This document shows positions 1 to 12,230 of a DNA stretch of 64,000 nt, one piece after another (positions within the stretch are counted from its first letter, which is position 1; each line of letters begins with the position of its first letter). The stretch is from Strongylocentrotus droebachiensis. Lineage: Eukaryota; Echinodermata; Echinoidea; Camarodonta; Strongylocentrotidae. The translations under genes were made by a program, and so were the position numbers. Below the pieces are notes generated by a model, which saw only the letters and a list, made by a program, of their open reading frames with translations, had not been told where the DNA came from and made no database searches. Location of the stretch: assembly GCA_035222895.1 (NCBI GenBank), contig JAVYIG010002743.1:166282-230281 (forward strand), written 5' to 3'.

Positions 1-2099
1 GTCATTTGAAGCATTTTTTACATTTGCAAATATCTTTCTTTAAAAAAATGCTATGGTCTCCTAAGTGGTACCATTATGTTGCGCTTGAGCTTCTCTACCT
101 GTTCGCGTCATCGGTTTATATTTTTTATCTTTATTCATTGCGCAATGTTGAAAAAGATTAAATCGGTCTCCTAAGTGGTATCATTATGTTGCGCTTTAGC
201 TTCTCTACCTGTTCGCGTCATCGGTGTATGTTTTTCATCTTTATTTATTGCGCAATATATATACTGTCATATTGGGAAATAAAAGAGTGATTTGAAACAT
301 TTGCAAATATCTTTCTTAAAAAGAATGCTACGGTCTCATTATGTTGCGCTTGAGCTTTTCTACCTGTTCGCGTCATCGGTTTATATTTTTCATCTGTATT
401 CATTGCGCAGTGTTGAAAACGATTAAATCGGTCTCCTAAGTTGTATCATTATGTTGCGCTTGAGCTTTTCTACCTGTTCGCGTCATCGGTGTATGTTTTT
501 CATCTTTATTTATTGCGCAATGTTGAAAGCGATTATATCACGATTATATCACATATGTCATATTGCGCAATAAGAGAGTCATTTGAAGCATTTTTTACAT
601 TTGCAAATATCTTTCTTAAAAAGAATGCTATGGTCTCCTAAATGGTATCATTATGTTGCACTTGAGCTTCTCTTACCTGTTCGCGTCATCGGTTTATGTT
701 TTTCATCTTTTTTTATTGCGCAATAATGAAAACGAGTAAATCGCGTATATACTGTCATATTGCACAATAAAAGAGTCATTTGAAACATTTGCAAATATCT
801 TTCTTAAAAAGAATGCTACGGTCTCCTAAATGGTATCATTATGTTGCGCTTGAGCTTCTCTACCTGTTCGCGTCATCGGTTTATGTTTTTCATCTTTAAT
901 TATTTCGCAATGTTGAAAACGATTAAATCGCGTATATACTGTCATATTGCGCAATAAAAGAGTCATTTGAAGCATTTTTTTACATTTGCAACTATCTTTC
1001 TTAAAAAGAATGTTATGGTCCTTTAAGTAGTATCATTATGTTGCGCTTGAGCTTCTCTACCTGTTCGCGTCATCGGTTTATGTTTTTCATCTTTTTTTAT
1101 TGCGCAATAATGAAAACGAGTAAATCGCGTATATACTGTCATATTGCGCAATAAAAGAGTCATTTGAAGCATTTTTTACATTTGCAAATATCTTTCTTAA
1201 AAAGAATGCTATGGTCTCCTAAGTGGTATCATTATGTTGCACTTGAGCTTCTCTTACCTGTTCGCGTCATCGGTTTATATTTTTCATCTTTATTTATTTC
1301 GCAATGTTGAAAACGATTAAATCGGTCTCCTAAGTGGTATCATTATGTTGTGCTTGAGCTTCTCTACCTGTTCGCGTCATCGGTTTATGTTTTTCATCTT
1401 TTTTTTATTGCGCAATGTTGAAAACGAGGAAATCGCGTATATACTGTCATATTGCGCAATAAAAGAGTCATTTGAAGCATTTTTTTACATTTGCAACTAT
1501 CTTTCTTAAAAAGAATGTTATGTGGTATCATTATGTTGCGCTTGAGCTTCTCTACCTGTTCGCGTCATCGGTTTATGTTTTTCATCTTTTTTTATTGCGC
1601 AATGTTGAAAACGATTAAATCGCGTATATACTGTCATATTGCGCAATAAAAGAGTCATTTGAAACATTTGCAAATATCTTTCTTAAAAAGAATGCTGTGG
1701 TCTCCTAAGTGGTATCATTATGTTGCACTTGAGCTTCTCTACCTGTTCGCGTCATCGGTTTATGTTTTTCATCTTTTTTTATTGCGCAATGTTGAAAACA
1801 ATTGAGTCGCGTATATACTGTCATATTGCACAATAAAAGAGTCATTTGAAACGTTTGCAAATATCTTTCTTAAAAAGAATGCTATGGTCTCCTAAGTGGT
1901 ATCATTATGTTGCGCTTGAGCTTCTCTACCTGTTTGCGTCATCGGTTTATGTTTTTCATCTTTAATTATTTCGCAATGTTGAAAACGATTAAATCGCGTA
2001 TATACTGTCATATTGCGCAATAAAAGAGACATTTGAAGCATTTTTTAACATTTGCAACTATCTTTCTTAAAAAGAATGTTATGGTCCTTTAAGTGGTCT
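1..2099 (+). repeat. Mixed monomers, left end of window
   Basis: About a dozen monomers of several size classes lie here without a clean higher-order period. The first ~640 bp are a diverged copy of ~4,930-5,490, at an offset of 4,847 bp. They include the 110 bp short form, a ~160 bp form (tgcgcaatatatatactg join) and a monomer with the doubled pattern gattatatcacgattatatc. Part of ~1,550-2,090 recurs 780 bp downstream, marked by aaaacaattgagtcgcg. No other content is visible. Confidence 0.85.
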
Positions 2100-3262
2100 C
2101 ATTATGTTGCGCTTGAGCTTCTCTACCTGTTCGCGTCATCGGTTTATGTTTTTCATCTTTTTTTATTGCGCAATGTTGAGGAAATCGAGGAAATCGAGGA
2201 AATCGCGTATATACTGTCATATTGCGCAATAAAAGAGTCATTTGAAGCATTTTTTTACATTTGCAACTATCTTTCTTAAAAAGAATGTTATAGTCCTTTA
2301 AGTGGTATCATTATGTTGCGCTTGAGCTTCTCTACCTGTTCGCGTCATCGGTTTATGTTTTTCATCTTTTTTTATTGCGCAATGTTGAAAACGAGTAAAT
2401 CGCGTATATACTGTCATATTGCGCAATAAAAGAGTCATTTGAAACATTTGCAAATATCTTTCTTAAAAAGAATGCTGTGGTCTCCTAAGTGGTATCATTA
2501 TGTTGCACCTGAGCTTCTCTACCTGTTCGCGTCATCGGTTTATGTTTTTCATCTTTTTTTATTGCGCAATGTTGAAAACAATTGAGTCGCGTATATACTG
2601 TCATATTGCACAATAAAAGAGTCATTTGAAACATTTGCAAATATCTTTCTTAAAAAGAATGCTATGGTCTCCTAAGTGGTATCATTATGTTGCGCTTGAG
2701 CTTCTCTACCTGTTTGCGTCATCGGTTTATGTTTTTCATCTTTAATTATTTCGCAATGTTGAAAACGATTAAATCGCGTATATACTGTCATATTGCGCAA
2801 TAAAAGAGTCATTTGAAGCATTTTTTTACATTTGCAACTATCTTTCTTAAAAAGAATGTTATGGTCCTTTAAGTGGTATCATTATGTTGCGCTTGAGCTT
2901 CTCTACCTGTTCGCGTCATCGGTTTATGTTTTTCATCTTTTTTTATTGCGCAATAATGAAAACGAGTAAATCGCGTATATACTGTCATATTGCGCAATAA
3001 AAGAGTCATTTGAAACATTTGCAAATATCTTTCTTAAAAAGAATGCTTTGGTCTCCTAATTGGTATCATTATGTTGCACTTGAGCTTCTCTACTTGTTCG
3101 CGTCATCGGCTTATGTTTTTTCATCTTTTTTTATTGCGCAATGTTGAAAACGACTAAATCGCGTATATACTGTCATATTGCACAATAAGAGTCATTTGAA
3201 GCATTTTTTACTTTTGCAAATATCTTTCTTTAAAAAAAATGCTATGGTCTCCTGAGTGGTAC
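2100..3262 (+). repeat. 1,163 bp higher-order unit, copy 1
   Basis: This block of about six monomers is followed by a second copy at a 1,163 bp offset. The gaggaaatc microrepeat (2,178 and 3,341) and the unusual tgcacaataagagtcattt (about 3,180 and 4,343) both recur at exactly this distance. The join with copy 2 lies within attatgttgcgcttgagc near 3,263, and sequence upstream of it differs (cctttaagtggtctc versus ctcctgagtggtacc). This suggests unequal exchange between two monomers within that shared block. Confidence 0.85.
2178..2205 (+). repeat. gaggaaatc microrepeat, three units
   Basis: Three tandem 9 bp units replace the usual gaaaacgattaaatcg after attgcgcaatgtt. They probably arose by slippage of a variant with gaggaaatcgcg, which exists as a single unit in neighbouring monomers. 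Confidence 0.85.
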
Positions 3263-4425
3263 CATTATGTTGCGCTTGAGCTTCTCTACCTGTTCGCGTC
3301 ATCGGTTTATGTTTTTCATCTTTTTTTATTGCGCAATGTTGAGGAAATCGAGGAAATCGAGGAAATCGCGTATATACTGTCATATTGCGCAATAAAAGAG
3401 TCATTTGAAGCATTTTTTTACATTTGCAACTATCTTTCTTAAAAAGAATGTTATAGTCCTTTAAGTGGTATCATTATGTTGCGCTTGAGCTTCTCTACCT
3501 GTTCGCGTCATCGGTTTATGTTTTTCATCTTTTTTTATTGCGCAATGTTGAAAACGAGTAAATCGCGTATATACTGTCATATTGCGCAATAAAAGAGTCA
3601 TTTGAAACATTTGCAAATATCTTTCTTAAAAAGAATGCTGTGGTCTCCTAAGTGGTATCATTATGTTGCACCTGAGCTTCTCTACCTGTTCGCGTCATCG
3701 GTTTATGTTTTTCATCTTTTTTTATTGCGCAATGTTGAAAACAATTGAGTCGCGTATATACTGTCATATTGCACAATAAAAGAGTCATTTGAAACATTTG
3801 CAAATATCTTTCTTAAAAAGAATGCTATGGTCTCCTAAGTGGTATCATTATGTTGCGCTTGAGCTTCTCTACCTGTTTGCGTCATCGGTTTATGTTTTTC
3901 ATCTTTAATTATTTCGCAATGTTGAAAACGATTAAATCGCGTATATACTGTCATATTGCGCAATAAAAGAGTCATTTGAAGCATTTTTTTACATTTGCAA
4001 CTATCTTTCTTAAAAAGAATGTTATGGTCCTTTAAGTGGTATCATTATGTTGCGCTTGAGCTTCTCTACCTGTTCGCGTCATCGGTTTATGTTTTTCATC
4101 TTTTTTTATTGCGCAATAATGAAAACGAGTAAATCGCGTATATACTGTCATATTGCGCAATAAAAGAGTCATTTGAAACATTTGCAAATATCTTTCTTAA
4201 AAAGAATGCTTTGGTCTCCTAATTGGTATCATTATGTTGCACTTGAGCTTCTCTACTTGTTCGCGTCATCGGCTTATGTTTTTTCATCTTTTTTTATTGC
4301 GCAATGTTGAAAACGACTAAATCGCGTATATACTGTCATATTGCACAATAAGAGTCATTTGAAGCATTTTTTACTTTTGCAAATATCTTTCTTTAAAAAA
4401 AATGCTATGGTCTCCTGAGTGGTAC
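3263..4425 (+). repeat. 1,163 bp higher-order unit, copy 2
   Basis: Second copy of the block at 2,100-3,262, nearly identical by eye. It is followed by sequence that diverges from the unit at ~4,476, where ttttttatctttatttattgcg replaces the expected tttttcatcttttttt, so the tandem stops at two copies. A shortened relative lacking one monomer is found at ~7,780-8,690. Confidence 0.85.
3341..3368 (+). repeat. gaggaaatc microrepeat, second copy
   Basis: Same 3-unit microrepeat, 1,163 bp after the first, in copy 2 of the duplicated block. Confidence 0.85.
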
Positions 4426-7400
4426 CATTATGTTGCGCTTGAGCTTCTCTACCTGTTCGCGTCATCGGTTTATGTTTTTTATCTTTATTTATTGCGTAAT
4501 GTTGAAAACGACTGAATCGGTCTCCTAAGTGGTATCATTATGTTGCGCTTGAGCTTCTCTACCTGTTCGCGTCATCGGTTTATGTTTTTCATCTTTATTC
4601 ATTGCGCAATGTTGAAAACGAGGAAATCGCGTATATACTGTCATATTGCGCAATAAAAGAGTCATTTGAAGCATTTTTTACATTTGCAAATATCTTTCTT
4701 TAAAAAGAATGCTGTGGTCTCCTAAGTGGTACCATTATGTTGCGCTTGAGCTTCTCTACCTGTTCGCGTCATCGGTTTATGTTTTTCATCTTTATTCATT
4801 GCGCAATGTTGAAAACGATTAAATCGCGTATGTACTGTCATATTGCGCAATAAAAGAGTCATTTGAAACATTTGCAAATATCTTTCTTAAAAAGAATGCT
4901 ACGGTCTCCTAAATGGTATCATTATGTTGCACTTGAGCTTCTCTACCTGTTCGCGTCATCGGTTTATATTTTTATCTTTATTCATTGCGCAATGTTGAAA
5001 AAGATTAAATCGGTCTCCTAAGTTGTATCATTATGTTGCGCTTTAGCTTCTCTACCTGTTCGCGTCATCGGTGTATGTTTTTCATCTTTATTTATTGCGC
5101 AATATATATACTGTCATATTGGGAAATAAAAGAGTGATTTGAAACATTTGCAAATATCTTTCTTAAAAAGAATGCTACGGTCTCATTATGTTGCGCTTGA
5201 GCTTTTCTACCTGTTCGCGTCATCGGTTTATATTTTTCATCTTTATTCATTGCGCAGTGTTGAAAACGATTAAATCGGTCTCCTAAGTTGTATCATTATG
5301 TTGCGCTTGAGCTTTTCTACCTGTTCGCGTCATCGGTGTATGTTTTTCATCTTTATTTATTGCGCAATGTTGAAAACGATTATATCACGATTATATCACA
5401 TATGTCATATTGCGCAATAAGAGAGTTATTTGAAGCATTTTTTACATTTGCAAATATCTTTCTTAAAAAGAATGCTATGGTCTCGTAAGTGGTATCATTA
5501 TGTTGCACTTGAGCTTCTCTTACCTGTTCGCGTCATCGGTTTATATTTTTTATCTTTATTCATTGCGCAATGTTGAAAAAGATTAAATTGGTCTCCTAAG
5601 TTGTATCATTATGTTGCGCTTTAGCTTCTCTACCTGTTCGCGTCATCGGTGTATGTTTTTCATCTTTATTTATTGCGCAATATATATACTGTCATATTGG
5701 GAAATAAAAGAGTGATTTGAAACATTTGCAAATATCTTTCTTAAAAAGAATGCTACGGTCTCATTATGTTGCGCTTGAGCTTCTCTACCTGTTCGCGTCA
5801 TCGGTTCATATTTTTCATCTTTATTCATTTCGCAATGTTGAAAACGATTAAATCGGTCTCCTAAGTGGTATCATTATGTTGCGCTTGAGCTTCTCTACCT
5901 GTTCGCGTCATCGGTTTATGTTTTTCATCTTTATTCATTGCGCAATGTTGAAAACGATTAAATCGCGTATATACTGTCATATTGCACAATAAAAGAGTCA
6001 TTTGAAGCATTTTTTACGTTTGCAAATATCTTTCTTTTAAAAAAATGCTATGGTCTCCTAAGTGGTACCATTATGTTGCGCTTGAGCTTCTCTACCTGTT
6101 CGCGTCATCGGTGTATGTTTTTCATCTTTATTTATTGCGCAATGTTGAAAACGATTATATCACGTATATACTGTCATATTGCGCAATAAAAGAGTCATTT
6201 GAAACATTTGCAAATATTTTTCTTAAAAAGAATGCTGTGGTCTCCTAAGTGGTATCATTATGTTGCGCTTGAGCTTCTCTACCTGTTCGCGTCATCGGTT
6301 TATGTTTTTCATCTTTTTTTATTGCGCAATGTTGAAAACGAGTAAATCGCGTATATACTGTCATATTGCGCAATAAAAGAGACATTTGAAGCATTTTTTA
6401 ACATTTGCAACTATCTTTCTTAAAAAGAATGTTATGGTCCTTTAAGTGGTATCATTATGTTGCGCTTGAGCTTCTCTACCTGTTCGCGTCATCGGTTTAT
6501 GTTTTTCATCTTTATTTATCGCGCAATGTTGAAAACTATTATATCGCGTATATACTGTCATATTGCACAATAAAAGAGTCATTTGAAGCATTTTTTTACA
6601 TTTGCAAATATCTTTCTTAAAAAGAATGTTATGGTCCTTTAAGTGGTCTCATTATGTTGCGCTTGAGGTTCTCTACCTGTTCGCGTCATCGGTTTATGTT
6701 TTTCATTTTTTTTTTATTGCGCAATGTTGAAAACGAGGAAATCTCGTATATACTGTCATATTGCGCAATAAAAGAGTCATTTGAAGCATTTTTTTACATT
6801 TGCAACTATCTTTCTTAAAAAGAATGTTATGGTCCTTTAAGTGGTATCATTATGTTGCGCTTGAGCTTCTCTACCTGTTCGCGTCATCGGTTTATGTTTT
6901 TCATCTTTTTGTATTGCGCAATAATGAAAACGAGTAAATCGCGTATATACTGTCATATTGCGCAATAAAAGAGTCATTTGAAACATTTGCAAATATCTTT
7001 CTTAAAAAGAATGCTTTGGTCTCCTAAGTGGTATCATTATGTTGCACTTGAGCTTCTCTACTTGTTCGCGTCATCGGCTTATGTTTTTTCATCTTTTTTT
7101 ATTGCGCAATGTTGAAAACGACTAAATCGCGTATATACTGTCATATTGCACAATAAAAGAGTCATTTGAAGCATTTTTTACATTTGCAAATATCTTTCTT
7201 TAAAAAAAATGCTATGGTCTCCTGAGTGGTACCATTATGTTGCGCTTGAGCTTCTCTACCTGTTCGCGTCATCGGTTTATGTTTTTTATCTTTATTTATT
7301 GCGTTATGTTGAAAACGACTGAATCGGTCTCCTAAGTGGTATCATTATGTTGCGCTTGAGCTTCTCTACCTGTTCGCGTCATCGGTTTATGTTTTTCATC

Positions 7401-9639
7401 TTTTTTTATTGCGCAATGTTGAAAACGAGTAAATCGCGTATATACTGTCATATTGCACAATAAAAGAGTCATTTGAAACATTTGCAAATATCTTTCTTAA
7501 AAAGAATGCAATGGTCTCCTAAGTGGTATCATTATGTTGCGCTTGAGCTTCTCTACCTGTTTGCGTCATCGGTTTATGTTTTTCATCTTTAATTATTTCG
7601 CAATGTTGAAAACGATTAAATCGCGTATATACTGTCATATTGCGCAATAAAAGAGACATTTGAAGCATTTTTTAACATTTGCAACTATCTTTCTTAAAAA
7701 GAATGTTATGGTCCTTTAAGTGGTCTCATTATGTTGCGCTTGAGCTTCTCTACCTGTTCGCGTCATCGGTTTATGTTTTTCATCTTTTTTTTATTGCGCA
7801 ATGTTGAGGAAATCGAGGAAATCGAGGAAATCGCGTATATACTGTCATATTGCGCAATAAAAGAGTCATTTGAAGCATTTTTTTACATTTGCAACTATCT
7901 TTCTTAAAAAGAATGTTATAGTCCTTTAAGTGGTATCATTATGTTGCGCTTGAGCTTCTCTACCTGTTCGCGTCATCGGTTTATGTTTTTCATCTTTTTT
8001 TATTGCGCAATGTTGAAAACGAGTAAATCGCGTATATACTGTCATATTGCGCAATAAAAGAGTCATTTGAAACATTTGCAAATATCTTTCTTAAAAAGAA
8101 TGCTATGGTCTCCTAAGTGGTATCATTATGTTGCGCTTGAGCTTCTCTACCTGTTTGCGTCATCGGTTTATGTTTTTCATCTTTAATTATTTCGCAATGT
8201 TGAAAACGATTAAATCGCGTATATACTGTCATATTGCGCAATAAAAGAGTCATTTGAAGCATTTTTTTACATTTGCAACTATCTTTCTTAAAAAGAATGT
8301 TATGGTCCTTTAAGTGGTATCATTATGTTGCGCTTGAGCTTCTCTACCTGTTCGCGTCATCGGTTTATGTTTTTCATCTTTTTTTATTGCGCAATAATGA
8401 AAACGAGTAAATCGCGTATATACTGTCATATTGCGCAATAAAAGAGTCATTTGAAACATTTGCAAATATCTTTCTTAAAAAGAATGCTTTGGTCTCCTAA
8501 TTGGTATCATTATGTTGCACTTGAGCTTCTCTACTTGTTCGCGTCATCGGCTTATGTTTTTTCATCTTTTTTTATTGCGCAATGTTGAAAACGACTAAAT
8601 CGCGTATATACTGTCATATTGCACAATAAAAGAGTCATTTGAAGCATTTTTTACATTTGCAAATATCTTTCTTTAAAAAAAATGCTATGGTCTCCTGAGT
8701 GGTACCATTATGTTGCGCTTGAGCTTCTCTACCTGTTCGCGTCATCGGTTTATGTTTTTTATCTTTATTTATTGCGTTATGTTGAAAACGACTGAATCGG
8801 TCTCCTAAGTGGTATCATTATGTTGCGCTTGAGCTTCTCTACCTGTTCGCGTCATCGGTTTATGTTTTTCATCTTTAATTATTTCGCAATGTTGAAAACG
8901 ATTAAATCGCGTATATACTGTCATATTGCGCAATATAAGAGTCATTTGAAGCATTTTTTTACATTTGCAACTATCTTTCTTAAAAAGAATGTTATGGTCC
9001 TTTAAGTGGTATCATTATGTTGCGCTTGAGCTTCTCTACCTGTTCGCGTCATCGGTTTATGTTTTTCATCTTTTTTTATTGCGCAATAATGAAAACGAGT
9101 AAATCGCGTATATACTGTCATATTGCACAATAAAAGAGTCATTTGAAACATTTGCAAATATCTTTCTTAAAAAGAATGCTACGGTCTCCTAAATGGTATC
9201 ATTATGTTGCGCTTGAGCTTCTCTACCTGTTCGCGTCATCGGTTTATATTTTTTATCTTTATTCATTGCGCAATGTTGAAAAAGATTAAATCGGTCTCCT
9301 AAGTTGTATCATTATGTTGCGCTTTAGCTTCTCTACCTGTTCGCGTCATCGGTGTATGTTTTTCATCTTTATTTATTGCGCAATATATATACTGTCATAT
9401 TGGGAAATAAAAGAGTGATTTGAAACATTTGCAAATATCTTTCTTAAAAAGAATGCTACGGTCTCATTATGTTGCGCTTGAGCTTTTCTACCTGTTCGCG
9501 TCATCGGTTTATATTTTTCATCTTTATTCATTGCGCAGTGTTGAAAACGATTAAATCGGTCTCCTAAGTTGTATCATTATGTTGCGCTTGAGCTTTTCTA
9601 CCTGTTCGCGTCATCGGTGTATGTTTTTCATCTTTATTT
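4426..9639 (+). repeat. Mosaic monomers between the two left-arm HOR arrays
   Basis: This region holds long (187/197 bp) and short (110 bp) monomers in no single period, built from segments also seen elsewhere. About 4,960-6,040 matches 9,240-10,320 (offset 4,281). About 6,160-7,300 matches 11,090-12,230 (offset 4,933). The 652 bp difference between these offsets is a block present in the 2,591 bp HOR but absent here. About 7,780-8,690 resembles the 1,163 bp unit with one monomer missing. This region therefore looks like an older or ancestral source of the neighbouring HOR. No gene is visible. Confidence 0.85.
7806..7833 (+). repeat. gaggaaatc microrepeat, third copy
   Basis: Same 3-unit microrepeat in the mosaic region. 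The preceding T run (tttttttt) is one base longer than in the first two copies. Confidence 0.85.
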
Positions 9640-12230
9640 ATTGCGCAATGTTGAAAACGATTATATCACGATTATATCACATATGTCATATTGCGCAATA
9701 AGAGAGTTATTTGAAGCATTTTTTACATTTGCAAATATCTTTCTTAAAAAGAATGCTATGGTCTCGTAAGTGGTATCATTATGTTGCACTTGAGCTTCTC
9801 TTACCTGTTCGCGTCATCGGTTTATATTTTTTATCTTTATTCATTGCGCAATGTTGAAAAAGATTAAATCGGTCTCCTAAGTTGTATCATTATGTTGCGC
9901 TTTAGCTTCTCTACCTGTTCGCGTCATCGGTGTATGTTTTTCATCTTTATTTATTGCGCAATATATATACTGTCATATTGGGAAATAAAAGAGTGATTTG
10001 AAACATTTGCAAATATCTTTCTTAAAAAGAATGCTACGGTCTCATTATGTTGCGCTTGAGCTTCTCTACCTGTTCGCGTCATCGGTTCATATTTTTCATC
10101 TTTATTCATTTCGCAATGTTGAAAACGATTAAATCGGTCTCCTAAGTGGTATCATTATGTTGCGCTTGAGCTTCTCTACCTGTTCGCGTCATCGGTTTAT
10201 GTTTTTCATCTTTATTCATTGCGCAATGTTGAAAACGATTAAATCGCGTATATACTGTCATATTGCACAATAAAAGAGTCATTTGAAGCATTTTTTACGT
10301 TTGCAAATATCTTTCTTTAAAAAAAATGCTATGGTCTCCTAAGTGGTACCATTATGTTGCGCTTGAGCTTCTCTACCTGTTCGCGTCATCGGTGTATGTT
10401 TTTCATCTTTATTTATTGCGCAATGTTGAAAACGATTATATCACGTATATCTTTCTTTAAAAAAATGCTATGGTCTCCTAAGTGGTATCATTATGTTGCG
10501 TTTGAGCATCTCTACCTGTTCGCGTCATCGGTTTTTGTTTCTCATCTCTATTTATTGCGAAATGTTGAAAAAGATTAAATCGCGTTTATACTGTCATATT
10601 GTGCATTAAAAGAGTCATTTGAAGCATTTTTTTGTTTTTCATCACATTTGCAAATATCTTTCTTAAGAAGAATGATATGGTCTCCTAGTGGTATCATTAT
10701 GATGCGTTTGAGCATCTCTACCTGTTCGCATCATCGGTTTTTGTTTCTCATCTCTATTTATTGCGAAATGTTGAAAAAGATTAAATCGCGTTTATACTGT
10801 CATATTGCGCATTAAAAGAGTCATTTGAAGCATTTTTTACATTTGCAAATATCTTTCTTTAAAAAGAATGCTGTGGTCTCCTAAGTGGTACCATTATGTT
10901 GCGCTTGAGCTTCTCTACCTGTTCGCGTCATCGGTTTATGTTTTTCATCTTTATTTATTTCGCAATATTGAAAACGATTAAATCGGTCTCTTAAGTGGTA
11001 TCATTATGTTGCGCTTTAGCTTCTCTACCCCTTCGCGTCATCGGTTTATGTTTTTCATCTTTTTTTATTGCGCAATGTTGAAAACGATTATATCACGTAT
11101 ATACTGTCATATTGCGCAATAAAAGAGTCATTTGAAACATTTGCAAATATTTTTCTTAAAAAGAATGCTGTGGTCTCCTAAGTGGTATCATTATGTTGCG
11201 CTTGAGCTTCTCTACCTGTTCGCGTCATCGGTTTATGTTTTTCATCTTTTTTTATTGCGCAATGTTGAAAACGAGTAAATCGCGTATATACTGTCATATT
11301 GCGCAATAAAAGAGACATTTGAAGCATTTTTTAACATTTGCAACTATCTTTCTTAAAAAGAATGTTATGGTCCTTTAAGTGGTATCATTATGTTGCGCTT
11401 GAGCTTCTCTACCTGTTCGCGTCATCGGTTTATGTTTTTCATCTTTATTTATCGCGCAATGTTGAAAACTATTATATCGCGTATATACTGTCATATTGCA
11501 CAATAAAAGAGTCATTTGAAGCATTTTTTTACATTTGCAAATATCTTTCTTAAAAAGAATGTTATGGTCCTTTAAGTGGTCTCATTATGTTGCGCTTGAG
11601 GTTCTCTACCTGTTCGCGTCATCGGTTTATGTTTTTCATTTTTTTTTTATTGCGCAATGTTGAAAACGAGGAAATCTCGTATATACTGTCATATTGCGCA
11701 ATAAAAGAGTCATTTGAAGCATTTTTTTACATTTGCAACTATCTTTCTTAAAAAGAATGTTATGGTCCTTTAAGTGGTATCATTATGTTGCGCTTGAGCT
11801 TCTCTACCTGTTCGCGTCATCGGTTTATGTTTTTCATCTTTTTGTATTGCGCAATAATGAAAACGAGTAAATCGCGTATATACTGTCATATTGCGCAATA
11901 AAAGAGTCATTTGAAACATTTGCAAATATCTTTCTTAAAAAGAATGCTTTGGTCTCCTAAGTGGTATCATTATGTTGCACTTGAGCTTCTCTACTTGTTC
12001 GCGTCATCGGCTTATGTTTTTTCATCTTTTTTTATTGCGCAATGTTGAAAACGACTAAATCGCGTATATACTGTCATATTGCACAATAAAAGAGTCATTT
12101 GAAGCATTTTTTACATTTGCAAATATCTTTCTTTAAAAAAAATGCTATGGTCTCCTGAGTGGTACCATTATGTTGCGCTTGAGCTTCTCTACCTGTTCGC
12201 GTCATCGGTTTATGTTTTTTATCTTTATTT
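9640..12230 (+). repeat. 2,591 bp HOR, copy 1
   Basis: First unit of the major left-arm higher-order repeat, phased on attgcgcaatgttgaaaacg followed by attatatcacgattatatc. It holds 15 monomers, counted by the conserved cctgttcgcgtcatcgg block and its variants: long ones (187-204 bp), three of about 110 bp, one of about 143 bp (cacgtatatctttc join) and one of about 160 bp. Two monomers carry the divergent gtttgagcatctctacctg and tttttgtttctcatctc blocks. Confidence 0.9.
10440..11090 (+). repeat. ~652 bp block of gcatctc-type monomers in the HOR
   Basis: This segment is present in every 2,591 bp HOR copy but missing from the related stretch at ~6,150. It carries a 143 bp monomer made by a cacgtatat/atctttc join and two monomers with gtttgagcatctctacctg, tttttgtttctcatctct and attgcgaaatgttgaaaaag. 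One has a 12 bp gtttttcatcac insertion after gaagcattttttt. The same variants, reverse-complemented, are abundant in the right arm and rare elsewhere in the left arm. Confidence 0.85.

Noticed and set aside
10354..10578. Repeated ~65-75 codon hydrophobic open frames (also at 12,945, 15,911, 18,502 and elsewhere) as a possible small membrane-protein family
   Set aside because: They recur at exactly the HOR period and are identical because the DNA is. No family resemblance outside the satellite is recognisable, and no start-site or splice context is visible. A proteomic or ribosome-profiling hit would be needed.
11219..11231. Possible CENP-B box in ttcgcgtcatcgg
   Set aside because: The core known for CENP-B binding is TTCG, four bases, A, two bases, CGGG. 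Here only one base separates the A from CGG and the third G is T, so spacing and end are both wrong. No CGGG or CCCG occurs in the usual monomer.
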